Shown here piece after piece: positions 12,285 to 22,542 of a stretch of DNA of 64,000 bases (its first letter is position 1; each line of letters starts with the position of its first letter). This stretch comes from Papaver somniferum (lineage: Eukaryota > Streptophyta > Magnoliopsida > Ranunculales > Papaveraceae). The stretch lies in NCBI RefSeq assembly GCF_003573695.1, contig NC_039358.1, positions 99,820,117 to 99,884,116 of the forward strand, written 5' to 3'. Under the pieces are notes generated by a model. That model ran no database searches and was not told the origin of the DNA. It worked only from the letters and a program-made list of their open reading frames with translations. The translations under genes were made by a program, and so were the position numbers.

Positions 12285-13593
12285 CTTGGCTGCCGTGTTT
12301 TTGAAGTTTTTCTTGCTGTTCTTTGCATACTCATACCTGCTGTGTAGTTCTGATAAGCATCTTAGTGTACTCATCTTGCATATTGCATCTGTAGCTGTAA
12401 CTTAGTACCACCTGTAGTTCTGCACCATTGTAGTTCAGCATCATTCCTGTCACTTTGCTGATTTTTACTTCATTCCTGTACCTATTTGTTTCAGCTGTAA
12501 ATTGTAGTTCTTTACCGCATCTTAGTTTGTTCACTGCATAGGCAGCTGTGGCTCATCTTGCATTCTCAGCTGCATTCTCATACCAGCTGCATTCTTTGCT
12601 TGCTTCTCATAATCAGCTGTGTAGCTTGCTGTAGATTACCTGCCATTTTGTAGTTGTTAACCTAGCATCACTGCATTTTCATTTTCACTGTCCCTGCATT
12701 CCATTTTCATCTGTAACTTCTATAACTACATGTTAGTTTTCCGTTTGTAGCTGCACCTACATCATTGTCCTGTCCATTCCTGGCTTGGGTTGTTGCTTTA
12801 CCCATTTGTTTCAGAGATCTGAACTTCTTATCTGAGCTGCCAGGTGCCTGAGCTTGTGGTGTTGCTGATAAACAAGCCTGCAAACTGCCTGTTGCTGTTG
12901 TTGAGCTGTGTTGCTGCCTGTTGCTGTTGTTGAGCTGTGCTGTTGCTGCTGCTGCTGCCTGTTGCTGTTGTTGAGCTGGGCTGGTGCTGTTGGAGTAGAA
13001 GTTGTGACCCAACTGGGCTTCAACAAGAGCTAAGGATGATCCAAAGCCCAACTGGGCTTTTGCAACCAAACTGAACAGCTGGGCTGTGCTTCAAACATAA
13101 GCCTAAACCCAAACCCAAATTTTTTGGGCTTGTAATTTTTTTTTGGGTTTATATTGTTATTCTCTTTTGGGCTTGTAATTTTAATTATCTTTTTGGGCAT
13201 GTAATAATTATTTTAATTTTAATTTTATTTCTTTCTTTATTTGGGATTGTAATAATTTTAGTTTTATTTTTTTTTTATTTTTTTTTTATTTTTTTTGTGG
13301 GTTTGTAATAATTAGTTTTATTTTTATTTCTTTCTTTATTTGGGCTTGTAATTTAGTTGTTTGTTAGGCTTGTAGTTTTTTTTAAACTAAAATTTGGGCT
13401 TCAAAACCCAACACACAAAAAAAAAAAAAAAAAAAAAATTTGCTCCTAATTTCAAAAACCAAAATTTTTCTCCCTCTTTAAAAACCAAAATTTTATCCCA
13501 AGCAAAACCAAATTTTCTTTTCAAAACCCTTTCCCAAAAATCCAAACCCATTAAAAACCAAATTTTGGGCTTTGTAACATAGTTACTTAGCTT
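12285..13593 (+). other. Leader of young element with low-complexity repeats
   Basis: No gene is seen. A CTGTTGCTGTTGTTGAGCTG unit occurs three times at 12887-12980 and gives Gln-rich open frames on the minus strand that I regard as accidental. From about 13110 to 13380 a degenerate TTTGGGCTTGTAAT unit recurs with T-rich spacers. An A-run lies at 13417-13438. Confidence 0.6.
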
Positions 13594-13991
13594 TTGAGCC
13601 AAATCATGTCTGGATCTTGGTCTACAGTTGGGGAATACAACAAATCCCTTAGAGAACTTGCGTATGGACATACTCCACGTTATGAACCTCCCATAGACCA
13701 TGATGTCAATAGTTATAGGAATTATTATGGACATTTTCAAAGTCCCGAGCCTCAATACATGAACCCTAATGACTATTCACACATGCATCATTCATCACAA
13801 CGTGAAAATGAACATTTTGCTAGTGCCTCACTCACACAATCATCACTGATCGATCAATTAAAAGCTCGAATCACAGCTTTATAAATGCAATCACATGAGG
13901 AATCTGTCACATCTAATTTTCTTAGGCAACCTGAAATCTATGCATGTCCCGCATGTGGTAGTTTAACCACCCTGTTGAGAATTGTCATATT
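13594..13991 (+). pseudogene. N-terminal part of the element's ORF, broken by stop and frameshift
   Basis: A frame opens at ATG 13603 (MSGSWSTVGEYNKSLRELAY) and runs to TAA at 13882-13884. The same frame then continues to a CPACG motif near 13947-13961. There a one-base shift moves the reading into the frame of the following ORF, which supplies FNHPVENC. Together the two frames contain the spacing C-x2-C-x4-H-x4-C of a retroviral-type zinc knuckle, so a stop and a frameshift have split a gag-like N-terminal region from the long ORF. The sequence around it is rich in Tyr, His, Asn and Pro. Confidence 0.65.
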
Positions 13992-15323
13992 TTGCATAAT
14001 TTTAGGCAATCTAGAGAAAATCCAAGGTATGAAATGCCCATAAATTGTGAGAATGGTAGTCATTGGGACCATAATCAATCCTTTGAGGGTTGCAATCAAT
14101 ATTTTGTAAATCCTAATGACCATGCACACATGTACCATTCACCACAATTTGAACATGAAGAATTTTGTACTCCCATGAATTTAGACTCCACCACAGAAGC
14201 TTTAAGACTCAGTAAGCAAAACTTTGATAGATCTACATCACGAATTCATGCATATTTAGATCAGATTTTGCTTCACCTACAAAAGGAGGAAATTCATGAG
14301 GAAATGTATGTTGTCCCTAATGAAGTGTCTAGTCCCATTCATGTAAATGATGTTGAATATGAACCTAATTTAGAGGAACATGAATCGACTAATGACACCA
14401 CCACTGTTAATGAGGACCAATATGCATGCTACCATGATGATGATTATGATGATTATGATGATATGTTAGAAGAACATGAAAATATTATGGAACCTGTTGG
14501 TTCAATAACATATGGCTTCTCGCCCTCGACCTTCATGAATGTTGTTTTTTCTAATACTCATTGTAATTCATATGATTTTGATATTGACATGGGATTCGTA
14601 CAATTATTCTGTGAAGATGAGCATGACATAGGAATAGTTGAATCTTCTGTAGACACTAATGCTAATATGCATGAAAATATATTTGATGTGTTTGATTCTC
14701 TACCTAGGTCACATTGTGATATTTCTCCTGATTTTCCGATGCATGAGAATAAATTTGTTGATGATGTTGATGACTCTGATTGTGATCTTGCCAATTTGTT
14801 TGATGATTGTGAGCATGTTGTGACACGTGTAGAAGACTTAGGAGATGTTGATGTGATTAGTAATGATGTGCCTATCGTCCTACATAAGTCACAATCTGAT
14901 GGCCTTCCACCCAACCTAGATTTGGTTTGTACCCATATTATCAAACCGACTTTTCTGAGAGTCCCTAATCTAGGCCTGGAACTGTGTGCTTCCCAAGTCC
15001 TCTTGGACTATTTTGCATCTAAGAATAATATCTTTGAGGATCCACAGTTGGAATTAGCATGTTTGCCCGTCCCTAGCACAGTTCACTTTGAGTTAGACCT
15101 TGTACATGATGAACCCCCGAAACTGCGAGATTTTGTTTCCAAAATTTTATCCATTGAAAAATCCAGGTTTGGGGGTAGCTCATTTTGTTTCACAGTTTCA
15201 CTTGCGTTTCTTTCCTGTTATATTTGTGTGAAGCTGTTGAAACCTCTACACTTTGTCTTTTGGGTTGATCCTCAACTCTTTAGATTGTTAGTGTATGGTG
15301 AATTTTTGTATATAATCCAATAG
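13992..15323 (+). CDS. Uncharacterised acidic ORF of the young non-autonomous element
   Basis: A 443-residue open frame, the longest in the window, with no catalytic motif of protease, RT, RNase H or integrase. Residues 1-60 repeat the Tyr/His/Asn-rich style of the preceding segment (a VNPNDHAHMYHSPQ stretch parallels MNPNDYSHMHHSSQ in the segment before). Residues ~110-310 are very Asp/Glu-rich with HDDDYDDYDDMLEEHE-type clusters. Near the C-terminus is a hydrophobic span (FCFTVSLAFLSCYICVKLL, about residues 398-416) that looks like a membrane helix. The proximal region continues a split zinc knuckle, so I infer a gag-derived product. An envelope-like role for the tail is only a possibility. 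The reading frame is clean over 1.3 kb, which argues for recent selection or very recent insertion. Start uncertain, because the true start is probably upstream of the frameshift. Confidence 0.6.
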   Translation: MHNFRQSRENPRYEMPINCENGSHWDHNQSFEGCNQYFVNPNDHAHMYHSPQFEHEEFCTPMNLDSTTEALRLSKQNFDRSTSRIHAYLDQILLHLQKEEIHEEMYVVPNEVSSPIHVNDVEYEPNLEEHESTNDTTTVNEDQYACYHDDDYDDYDDMLEEHENIMEPVGSITYGFSPSTFMNVVFSNTHCNSYDFDIDMGFVQLFCEDEHDIGIVESSVDTNANMHENIFDVFDSLPRSHCDISPDFPMHENKFVDDVDDSDCDLANLFDDCEHVVTRVEDLGDVDVISNDVPIVLHKSQSDGLPPNLDLVCTHIIKPTFLRVPNLGLELCASQVLLDYFASKNNIFEDPQLELACLPVPSTVHFELDLVHDEPPKLRDFVSKILSIEKSRFGGSSFCFTVSLAFLSCYICVKLLKPLHFVFWVDPQLFRLLVYGEFLYIIQ

Positions 15324-16741
15324 ATAAAATTTCTTAAAAACCTTTTTGTTCCTTTTGTATATATTTTGCTAATCCAATATGATCTCGGCTGACATATGTT
15401 GGATTCTTGCCTTGAATAACGGAGTTCTAATATTGCTTTCGCCGAAATCGGGTATTCTCTTTCCTTTTTCTCTACTCAACATGATCCTCTTCATATGGTT
15501 GTATTATAATTTTGTTCATATTTTGAAACATTGAGGACAATGTTTAGTTTAGGTTTGGGGGTGAAAAGTAGATACTTTGATAATATGCCATAATTGAAAA
15601 TTTTGAACTCTTCCTTTTTGAAAAAAATGAAAAAATGAAAAAAAAAAAAAAAATGATAAAAACATAAAAATGGAGCTCATTTACCTTGAAATGTTGACTC
15701 TTGTGCAAATATGTAATTATTAGGAGTCTTAGTCTAGATATTTAGGCACCCTGATTCTAGCAAAATTCACATAGTGATAAGAAACTTGCACGCGCACGAT
15801 CTACCAATACATGTATAGCCTCGATCTTCAAGGTGTTTGATAGGAAGTTAGATTGCCAATCACTTTAGAATACTGAATGAGACTTGACTAGCTTGTTCTT
15901 TGGTTGGCTGGGATAGAAGTTGGAGAATACGTTAAGAAAAGCAACCATAGAATTTGACCGGATGCATTCGATAAGGGCCACCTCTTGCTAAGAGTCATGT
16001 AATTATGTTTTTCTTTTTGTTCATGTATCAAAAGTGTCACTATGTTGTAAAGATCAAAGTTATTTCTTACAAAAAAAAAAAATCAATCAAGTATTTATTC
16101 CATGTTTTGTCATGTTAAAGACAATATTCTCTCTTGTTCCAAAAATAAAAGAGAGTAATCAATGTAAATAAGAGTCATGTAAAGAGTCATCTTTTTGTTG
16201 TAAATAGTCTTGTAATAAGCAAGGAGGGTGCAGCCATCGATGTATAACGCGGGTAAACTGAAATATCACCAACTCATTGGGTGAACATTCACAATTCTCG
16301 TAAAGCCGGACAGCTAGCTTGGCTTAGAATTCGGTTCTTAGCCTAAAAACTATCTCTTGGTGGTTAGTAGTCATAACTTCAGGTCATTCTAGAAACATGT
16401 GTAGATACACTTTACACTCTTATCACATGTCTTTATTTGTTATCAGTGCTAGGATTGTGCCTTTGATAGCTAGATTGACATCTCCATTTTGTTGTGAGCT
16501 TAAACTGACTTGCACATGTCACATTTGATGGAATCTGAGCTTATATTTTGACCTAGAACTTTGTAGGTACGTTCTAAGCAAACCTTCACGAGACTTCACT
16601 CGTCCACTAGGAACACTTAGTGGTTTAAAAGGCTTAGTGCATACGCTAAATGCATTCGAGAGACCAGCGACAGTGGTATAGGTAGGATTTCCTTAGTTTT
16701 GTTTTACTTGAGGACAAGTAAAATTCAGGTTTGGGGGTATT
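15324..16741 (+). other. 3' untranslated region of young element with two purine tracts
   Basis: No open frame is credible here. An ATTGAGGACAATG motif followed by AGGTTTGGGGGTG occurs at about 15531-15562. A very similar ACTTGAGGACAAGT with AGGTTTGGGGGTATT occurs at 16707-16741, directly before the 3' LTR. The second is the expected polypurine tract; the first looks like an internal duplicate of it. A-rich runs lie near 15640 and 16070. Confidence 0.6.
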
Positions 16742-18451
16742 TGATGAGTGCTAAAAAGTGCATATTTCTATATATTTTTCTTGGCATTTAACTCATCTTT
16801 TGTGCATTAATTCTACATTTTATCCCATATTCTGTATTTTCTTTGTTTTCTAGAATAAATATTTTTATTAATTAATTTTGCATTTTTAGGTTGTAAATAA
16901 AGTTTGGATGAATTGCGGAGCGAAAAGAGAAGAAAAGTAATGAAAAGTCGGGAGGAGTTACACAAGGAAGCCGCGAAGAATGTTGTGCACAAGACCAAAA
17001 GGCTAGAAGTGGGCTTGAAGAGGAAGAATTGTTCTTAAAGAAGATATGGGCTTGGCATACCCAAGGCCCAAAACCCTCACCCAAACCCATTTCCAATATC
17101 CATACCCGCCTTCATCTTCAGCCGTCAGATTGGATCATCTCAGCATCCTACGGTCGCTTCATCGTCGTGCATCGAAGTCTAAAGCTCCTGTCTAACACTA
17201 CATCACCTAACTTCATCTTGAGCCGTCAGTTTCGTTGTACTTTCGCATCCAACGGTCGCTCCTCGCTTCCTTCCATCTCGCCGTTGGATCAATCCATCAT
17301 CTTTGCATCCAACGCTTTATCTTCGCTGATCATCAAGATTCTCTCCACCTGCTCAACACCTGAGTACCAAATACCTATACCCTAAACCAAACAGCACCTA
17401 ATCTCTTCTCCATCGACTCCATCTTCTACACTCCGTCTGCCACTGCCTCAACCACCACAACCCCCACCAAAAGCCATCATGACTATCACCTACCGAAAAC
17501 CATCATTTCCCCTATCTCTCTAGCCATCTATTTCATCAATTTCTCATCTCTCATCTCACTGAAACCCTAGGTGAGAAATTGATAAAATAGGTGAGTCTAT
17601 AGAAGCAATTGAAGCATGGAGATGGACCAGGAGAGGCGGAAGAAGAGTGGGTCGACGAGATGGAGCAGTTATCCCATCAAATTTGGTGATATTTCAAAAC
17701 CCTAACTTTACTGATTTGGGGATTTGGGGAGAAATAGTGTATGAACCCTAATTGGGTTTCTGGGTATAAATAGAGGGGTGTGTGGGTGTTGTAAATATGC
17801 CTGGACTAGCCAGTGCACCACCAAGAGGACTGGACTAGCCAGTTCCTCAATTGTTCATGTTCTGTTTTTGCTTCACTTTCAAATTCAGTTTTATTTTCAC
17901 ATATTCATCATGTTTTAATTTATCACTTGCTAAGGCTCAGATGAAGCCTAGTGCGCTGTTGAATGATGTATTACTAGGATAGTTATCTTGATGCCTGTTT
18001 TGCTTGAGCAATGGGAAGTAATCAGTGCTCTGGTGTGCCTGTGATTGACTGTGCTGTCAAAAGACAGTCAATACTAGGGGCATATCAGTGAGCAAGCTGA
18101 TTTTCCTCCCATTCTAATATATCCTCAAGGTCTTCAACTCAACCTAGAATTGCATTGCTTGATTAGGTCACAAGGTGGATTCTAAGCCTTGGCTTAGCCA
18201 CAAATCTTTTTACAGTCACTTATAATTTCAAGCTTTACTTTCTGTCACTAATTCAGTTACACCAAAACAGCTCAGTTGTGTTTTAACACAACACAAAAAT
18301 CTTTTTTTTGTCAGAAATCTCTAGGAAAACAACAATAGCTCCCTCCAAGTCCCTGTGGACAAACCCCTGCTTATTCACTTTCTATTTTAGATCATGTGCA
18401 CTTGTAGGTGTAAATATAACCATAGTTTTAGGTTTAATTCCTTAGCTATCA
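16742..18451 (+). repeat. 3' LTR of the young element
   Basis: 1710 bp, the same length as the 5' LTR, with about eleven substitutions by eye (for example CTAATACTACAG versus CTAACACTACAT). TATA box at 17765-17773. It is followed at once by the target duplication GGGGC. Confidence 0.95.
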
Positions 18452-19527
18452 GGGGCCCATATTGGGCTGGTGGTGAACATGCCAATACCTGCCTGACGGC
18501 TATAGGTCTGATTTAAGCCATCCAAACATGCTGGTGAGGTTGGATGGTCGTGATCAATTTAAGACCTTTAGTGGAATTTCCTGCGACCCTTAACGCATCA
18601 CGCCGATCGAACTTTGGGCGAGCATTTGCTTCTCCCTGGCTAGGTCGTGAGGTGGTCGATTATGCAGGCGTGAAGGGGGCTTGCCGGTGTGAAGGACAAC
18701 GCTTGTCCAACCGGCCATGGGACGATCTATGCCGTCCAACCATGCCGGTGAAGTTGGAAGGCCGCGATCTGTTTGAGACCGACATTGGCAGTCTTGTGCG
18801 TACATGTTTCCTAAGCTGCTCCATACCAGCCCAACCATCCTACTCTAGGATGGTGTTCGGTGGTTGTTTGGGAGGCGTGGTATGTATTCGACCGACCAGG
18901 GCATAAACGGACCCGCTGGTGGCCATTAAGATGGTAGCCTGCTCCTGCTGAGGATCTTCTAGGCTGGTTAAATCATGCGGCCAACTTGCATGGTCGTGAT
19001 TGTTTCTGAGACTGTCAGTCCAGATTCATATATGCTCAATCGGGCTAGTATAACACACCGAGAGATGTATGCTCAATCGGGCTAGTATAACATACCGAGA
19101 GAGGTGGGCTCAATCGGGCTAGTATAACACACCGAGAGATGTGGCATGTACGGGTATTTCGTGCATGCCTCACTATTAACACTTGGATATTCGTGTTACT
19201 CTGCTGAGAGCAACACTCAGTCGTCATGCCGCACTAATAATGAGAGTTCTGCGGGAACAACACAGGAAATACAAGGCTAGTCATGCATTAATTAATAATG
19301 TTGTAAATTCACAGGGTATATGGGATTGTTGCTACATGCTCCAACCTGGATGACTTTTGTGTATTTAATTCACAGAATACTAGGATTATTGCCACATGAT
19401 CCATTTTAGGTGAATTAGTAAAGTGAAGAAGTATTCATTACTTATTAGTGGCTTTATCCTTTGAAGGATGTCATCGCATAAATTTGGTTTTACAATTTTA
19501 TCCCTGAACTAAAATCCACCATCAACA
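18452..19527 (-). repeat. 3' LTR of Gypsy element, proximal part, resumed after insertion
   Basis: This continues the 9080-10550 LTR and is homologous to about 24935-25735. It ends CCACCATCAACA on the plus strand, i.e. TGTTGATGGTGG starting the LTR on the minus strand. Relative to the sister LTR it contains an extra ~250 bp around 18840-19110, including the 37-bp triplication. Copy A totals about 2.54 kb against 2.30 kb for copy B. Confidence 0.85.
19034..19144. repeat. 37-bp tandem triplication in the LTR
   Basis: Three copies start at 19034, 19071 and 19108, each with CTCAATCGGGCTAGTATAAC followed by AYACCGAGAGA. The sister LTR retains only one partial unit (around 25325-25350), so unit number differs between the two LTRs of one element. 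Confidence 0.85.
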
Positions 19528-21280
19528 TTAAGTCCCCTGTCTGCACATAATGTTTGCATCATTGTGGGGTAGGCATGAGATGGTGACATATACAGATAAA
19601 ACTTATGATACAAAGTTAGATGTTACCAGGAGAGACGGGTCGTCCTGTCCTTGGATCATGTCACGTTCAAGAGGTGTCCAGGCGAGCGTTCCCCTAGCAT
19701 GATATCGGTCTTGCCTGCTTCGATCGACCTTGCTATGCCTGCTTCGGTCGAGAGCCTGCTTCGTGATTGCTCTGCTCGAACGTGGGGCTGATGTGCCTGC
19801 TCGACGGACTGCTGCGCCTGCTTCGCTCGATCGTGGGACTCATCATGTGTCTGCTTGATCGAACGTGGGCTTGTTATGCCTGCTTCGGTTAAACGTGGGT
19901 CCACTGTGTGCCTGCTTTGGTCGAACGTGGGACCCGATGTAAGCATGCTTGCTTCGAACATGGGCAGATGTGCATGCTTCGATCAAACACGGGTCCACCG
20001 TGTACATGTTTCAAACGTCATCCCTATCCTGTGCCTGCTTTGCCCGTATGGTTGATATGCTTGCTCGAGTGTTATCCTTGCTACTTCGACTAAACACCGA
20101 CCCAGCTAGCTTGACCAAACACCGGCCTTGCTGCCTGCTCGAACGTGGGACCCATCGCGTGCTTGCTTTTCTCAAAAATGAACCACGTGTGCTCAAATGT
20201 GAATGCGAGTCCTGCAGGGAACGTTGAAGCAGGATTCTGAAGCGAACGTGGGTCCCGGAGAGAGCGTTGAGGCGGCTCTTGAATAGACCATTGAAGCAGC
20301 TTCTGCTGGAGGGAGCGTTGAAGTGGCTTCCTCTTCAGTTTGATTTACCCTTGCGAATTCCATGCTTCTTGATTGACCATCTCTCTCGTGTTGAAGAAGT
20401 TCTAGACTGACGGTGAAGGAACATCATGCTGAGCCTCAGTCTCCAAGCGTGGTTTACATGGTTCTATCTCTGTTCGTAGTGGTTGTTGCCATGGTGAAGC
20501 TCGGGCACTGGTATCAACAAAAGAACAACGGTTCTTAGCTGCGGCTGTGATCAGAAGAGACTGACAGGAAGAGGCGTGACAGATACGGGCACGAACTTGG
20601 CGGTGTCTCGTTATTAGAGCGAGAAGCATGATGGAACCGATAACTTCTTGATGTTGCCTCTGGAATGAAAATGAGGGAGACAGTCCCCTGCCCACGAGTA
20701 TCCACTGAGCCTTCGAATTGATAGATGTTGTCACGCTGGTTTCATGAGGTCGTCTTTACTACGTTGCGTTTCATAGACATCCAGGAATATTACTGATCTT
20801 TGACAATACGTCTGTTCTCTTGAGTGTATACTCGTATTTGAACATCTTGGAATCATAATGATAGCGTGCTTGCATCCATGTTTGAGATGGACAACGCGCT
20901 AAGAAGTCCCCAGTCACACTCCTTTGGTAACGCAACTACTTCTTCTATGGGAGACGAAATTCTGAAAGCGTCTCTTAATGTTTCTGTCGTCATCTTGGAC
21001 GTTGTTTCATCATTGTAGCAGTCGTGTATGCGGTACTGGAGTTGGAGTTGGCACGCAGGATGTTGTATCTCGGTGGTTTTCCTCTTACTGCTTCAGCAAA
21101 CCTGATAGCAGGGCAAATGTTGTTGCAGATGAGCGTTCAACATCTCCAGAGGATGACCAAAAGCGCAGATTATCCAACATAGCACGATAGAATGCACCAT
21201 CTTCTGATAGAGTGACTCGCCCGGATCTTGATCGACATGACGCGTGGGCATCGTTATCTTCTTGAGGCTGCTCCCTTGAG
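19528..21280 (-). other. Gypsy 3' untranslated region with degenerate tandem repeats
   Basis: The stretch starts (minus sense, at its far end) next to the LTR with the purine tract at 19528-19540. From about 19690 to 20190 a loosely repeated unit of roughly 35-45 bp recurs, built on TGCCTGCTTCGNTCGAACGTGGG. At least ten diverged copies can be picked out. The rest (20260-21280) shows no RNase H or integrase motif that I recognise, so that part of pol is either deleted or unrecognisable. Confidence 0.6.
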
Positions 21281-21790
21281 GTATCGGGTCCAGTGGAAGA
21301 TTGCCGTCATAGAACGTTGATACATTGCACCGGCATTTTTTAAACCAAATGGCAGTACAGTATAATAAAATTTCCGAGAGGAGTTCGAAAAGCTATCTTA
21401 CTTGCGTCATGCTCGTACATCCTTATATGGTTGTAGACGCTACATCCATCCATGGAGGAGAACATACCGTGTCCGCTGGTTGCATCTACTAACATGTCGA
21501 TGTTAGGTAGAGGAGAATCATTTTTGGGGCAGCATCTGTTCAAGTCCATGCAACACCTTATCTGTCCATTTTCCTTGTGTCTGAACTACGACTCCAAGCG
21601 AATATGTCCTGGTACTCTTTGAGAAGTTCCACGATCTTCGTGCGTTCATCCGTACACAAGGTTGAGCTGATGGAGATAGGCCTAGGAGATTCCTCAACGA
21701 TTTCAATCTCATCAGTTGTGGAGTTGGTGCCATCTTGCAGCTTTTGTGGAGCATCTAGCACTTCTTCTTGTGGTTGTTGTAGCATTCCAT
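21281..21790 (-). pseudogene. Gypsy reverse transcriptase, N-terminal half, broken
   Basis: On the minus strand, 21785-21558 encodes the pre-RT linker ending LLKEYQDIFAWS. The next pieces give DLNRCCPKNDSPLPNIDML, a motif A region SMDGCSVYNHIRM (the family norm is close to FMDGYSGYNQI), and FGLKNAGAMYQRSM near 21335-21300. The YxDD motif C and everything after are missing. Frame changes separate the pieces, so it cannot be active. Confidence 0.85.
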
Positions 21791-22542
21791 TGGGTGGAGA
21801 GACTGGGTAACAGTCTCCCCTGCTAATTGATAATAGCAGCGTCGGTATACCGTTTTCCCTTTCTGGTCATGACTCGCCATAAAAGTTCGTTCCCTCTTGG
21901 TGTGAACATGGGTTTCGGCTTCACCGGATGAAGAAGAATGTTTCGTCAGCAAAGATGCTTTGTGGGGCTTAGCCCTCAATGATGCGAGTTGGTCCTTCTC
22001 CTGGATTGACGCCCATGTGGGGAGTAGGATGCAATAGACTTTGTCTGATTCTTCCTGCGGAGCTTCCCTCGGTTCGAACAATTTCACTCCGCATATTGGT
22101 GCATATGGAGACAATGATGCAGGAATACGAACGACTTCTTCATTCAGCATAGTCTTCAGGCACTGGTGATATGTTGAAGAGACGATCCTATTGTCATGAA
22201 GCCATGGTCTCCCTAGTATCAATGGTAGTCCGGCTCCTTCTCTATGACTTTGAATTTCACTTTTGACTGAGCGGGTACTACTGATAAATTCGGATTGACA
22301 TACCCGTATGTGCTAGTCTGGTTTCCTTCAAAGTCTATCATTGTGGTAGGCTGCCGTACGATCTTGCATGGGCGGATCTTGGCTGTCCTGAGAGTCTTGA
22401 GGGTAATCACATTCGAAGACGCTCCTGTGTTGATGAGGGCTCTCTTGAACTCTGAATCCTTGATGCGTGCAGTAACATGTAGGGCCCGGTTGTGACCTTC
22501 TTCCGCCATCATTTCGTCCTCTGTAAATGTAACATTATTCAC
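21755..22542 (-). pseudogene. Gypsy aspartic protease, active-site Asp changed
   Basis: Minus strand 22542-22219 encodes a retropepsin-like domain with RALINTGASSNVITLKTL, and the next frame gives MILGRPWLHDNRIVSST (22222-21755). In Gypsy proteases the motif is normally DTGAS. Here the codon at 22431-22429 is AAC, so the catalytic Asp is replaced by Asn. A frame shift lies between the two parts. The linker toward RT follows. Confidence 0.85.

Larger units (their letters stand above)
10551..18451 (+). mobile_element. Young non-autonomous Gypsy (Asp-type PBS) element, complete
   Basis: This is a complete 7901-bp element. The 5' LTR is 10551-12260 and the 3' LTR 16742-18451, both exactly 1710 bp, starting TGATGAGTGC and ending TTAGCTATCA. 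A perfect 5-bp target duplication GGGGC flanks it (10546-10550, 18452-18456). The primer-binding site TGGCGCCGCTGCCGGGGA (12267-12284) is Asp-type, as in Athila/Tat-branch Gypsy elements. A purine-rich GGTTTGGGGGTATT precedes the 3' LTR. I counted about eleven differences between the LTRs by eye, so insertion is recent. The 4.5-kb interior has no protease, RT, RNase H or integrase, so the element must depend on enzymes from elsewhere. It sits inside the 3' LTR of the older Gypsy element, where the sister LTR shows the uninterrupted site. Confidence 0.95.

Noticed and set aside
12707..13069. Gln/Ala/Ser-rich minus-strand frames of 120 and 71 residues
   Set aside because: They derive from CTGTTG repeats in the leader of the young element and have no family match or sense.
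14558..14944. 128-residue minus-strand frame
   Set aside because: It is the antisense of the acidic ORF at 13992-15323. GAT/GAA-rich coding gives open antisense frames rich in Ser and Thr.
18544..18906. 120-residue plus-strand frame
   Set aside because: Inside the Gypsy LTR. The sister LTR at 25020-25330 has a related but disrupted sequence.
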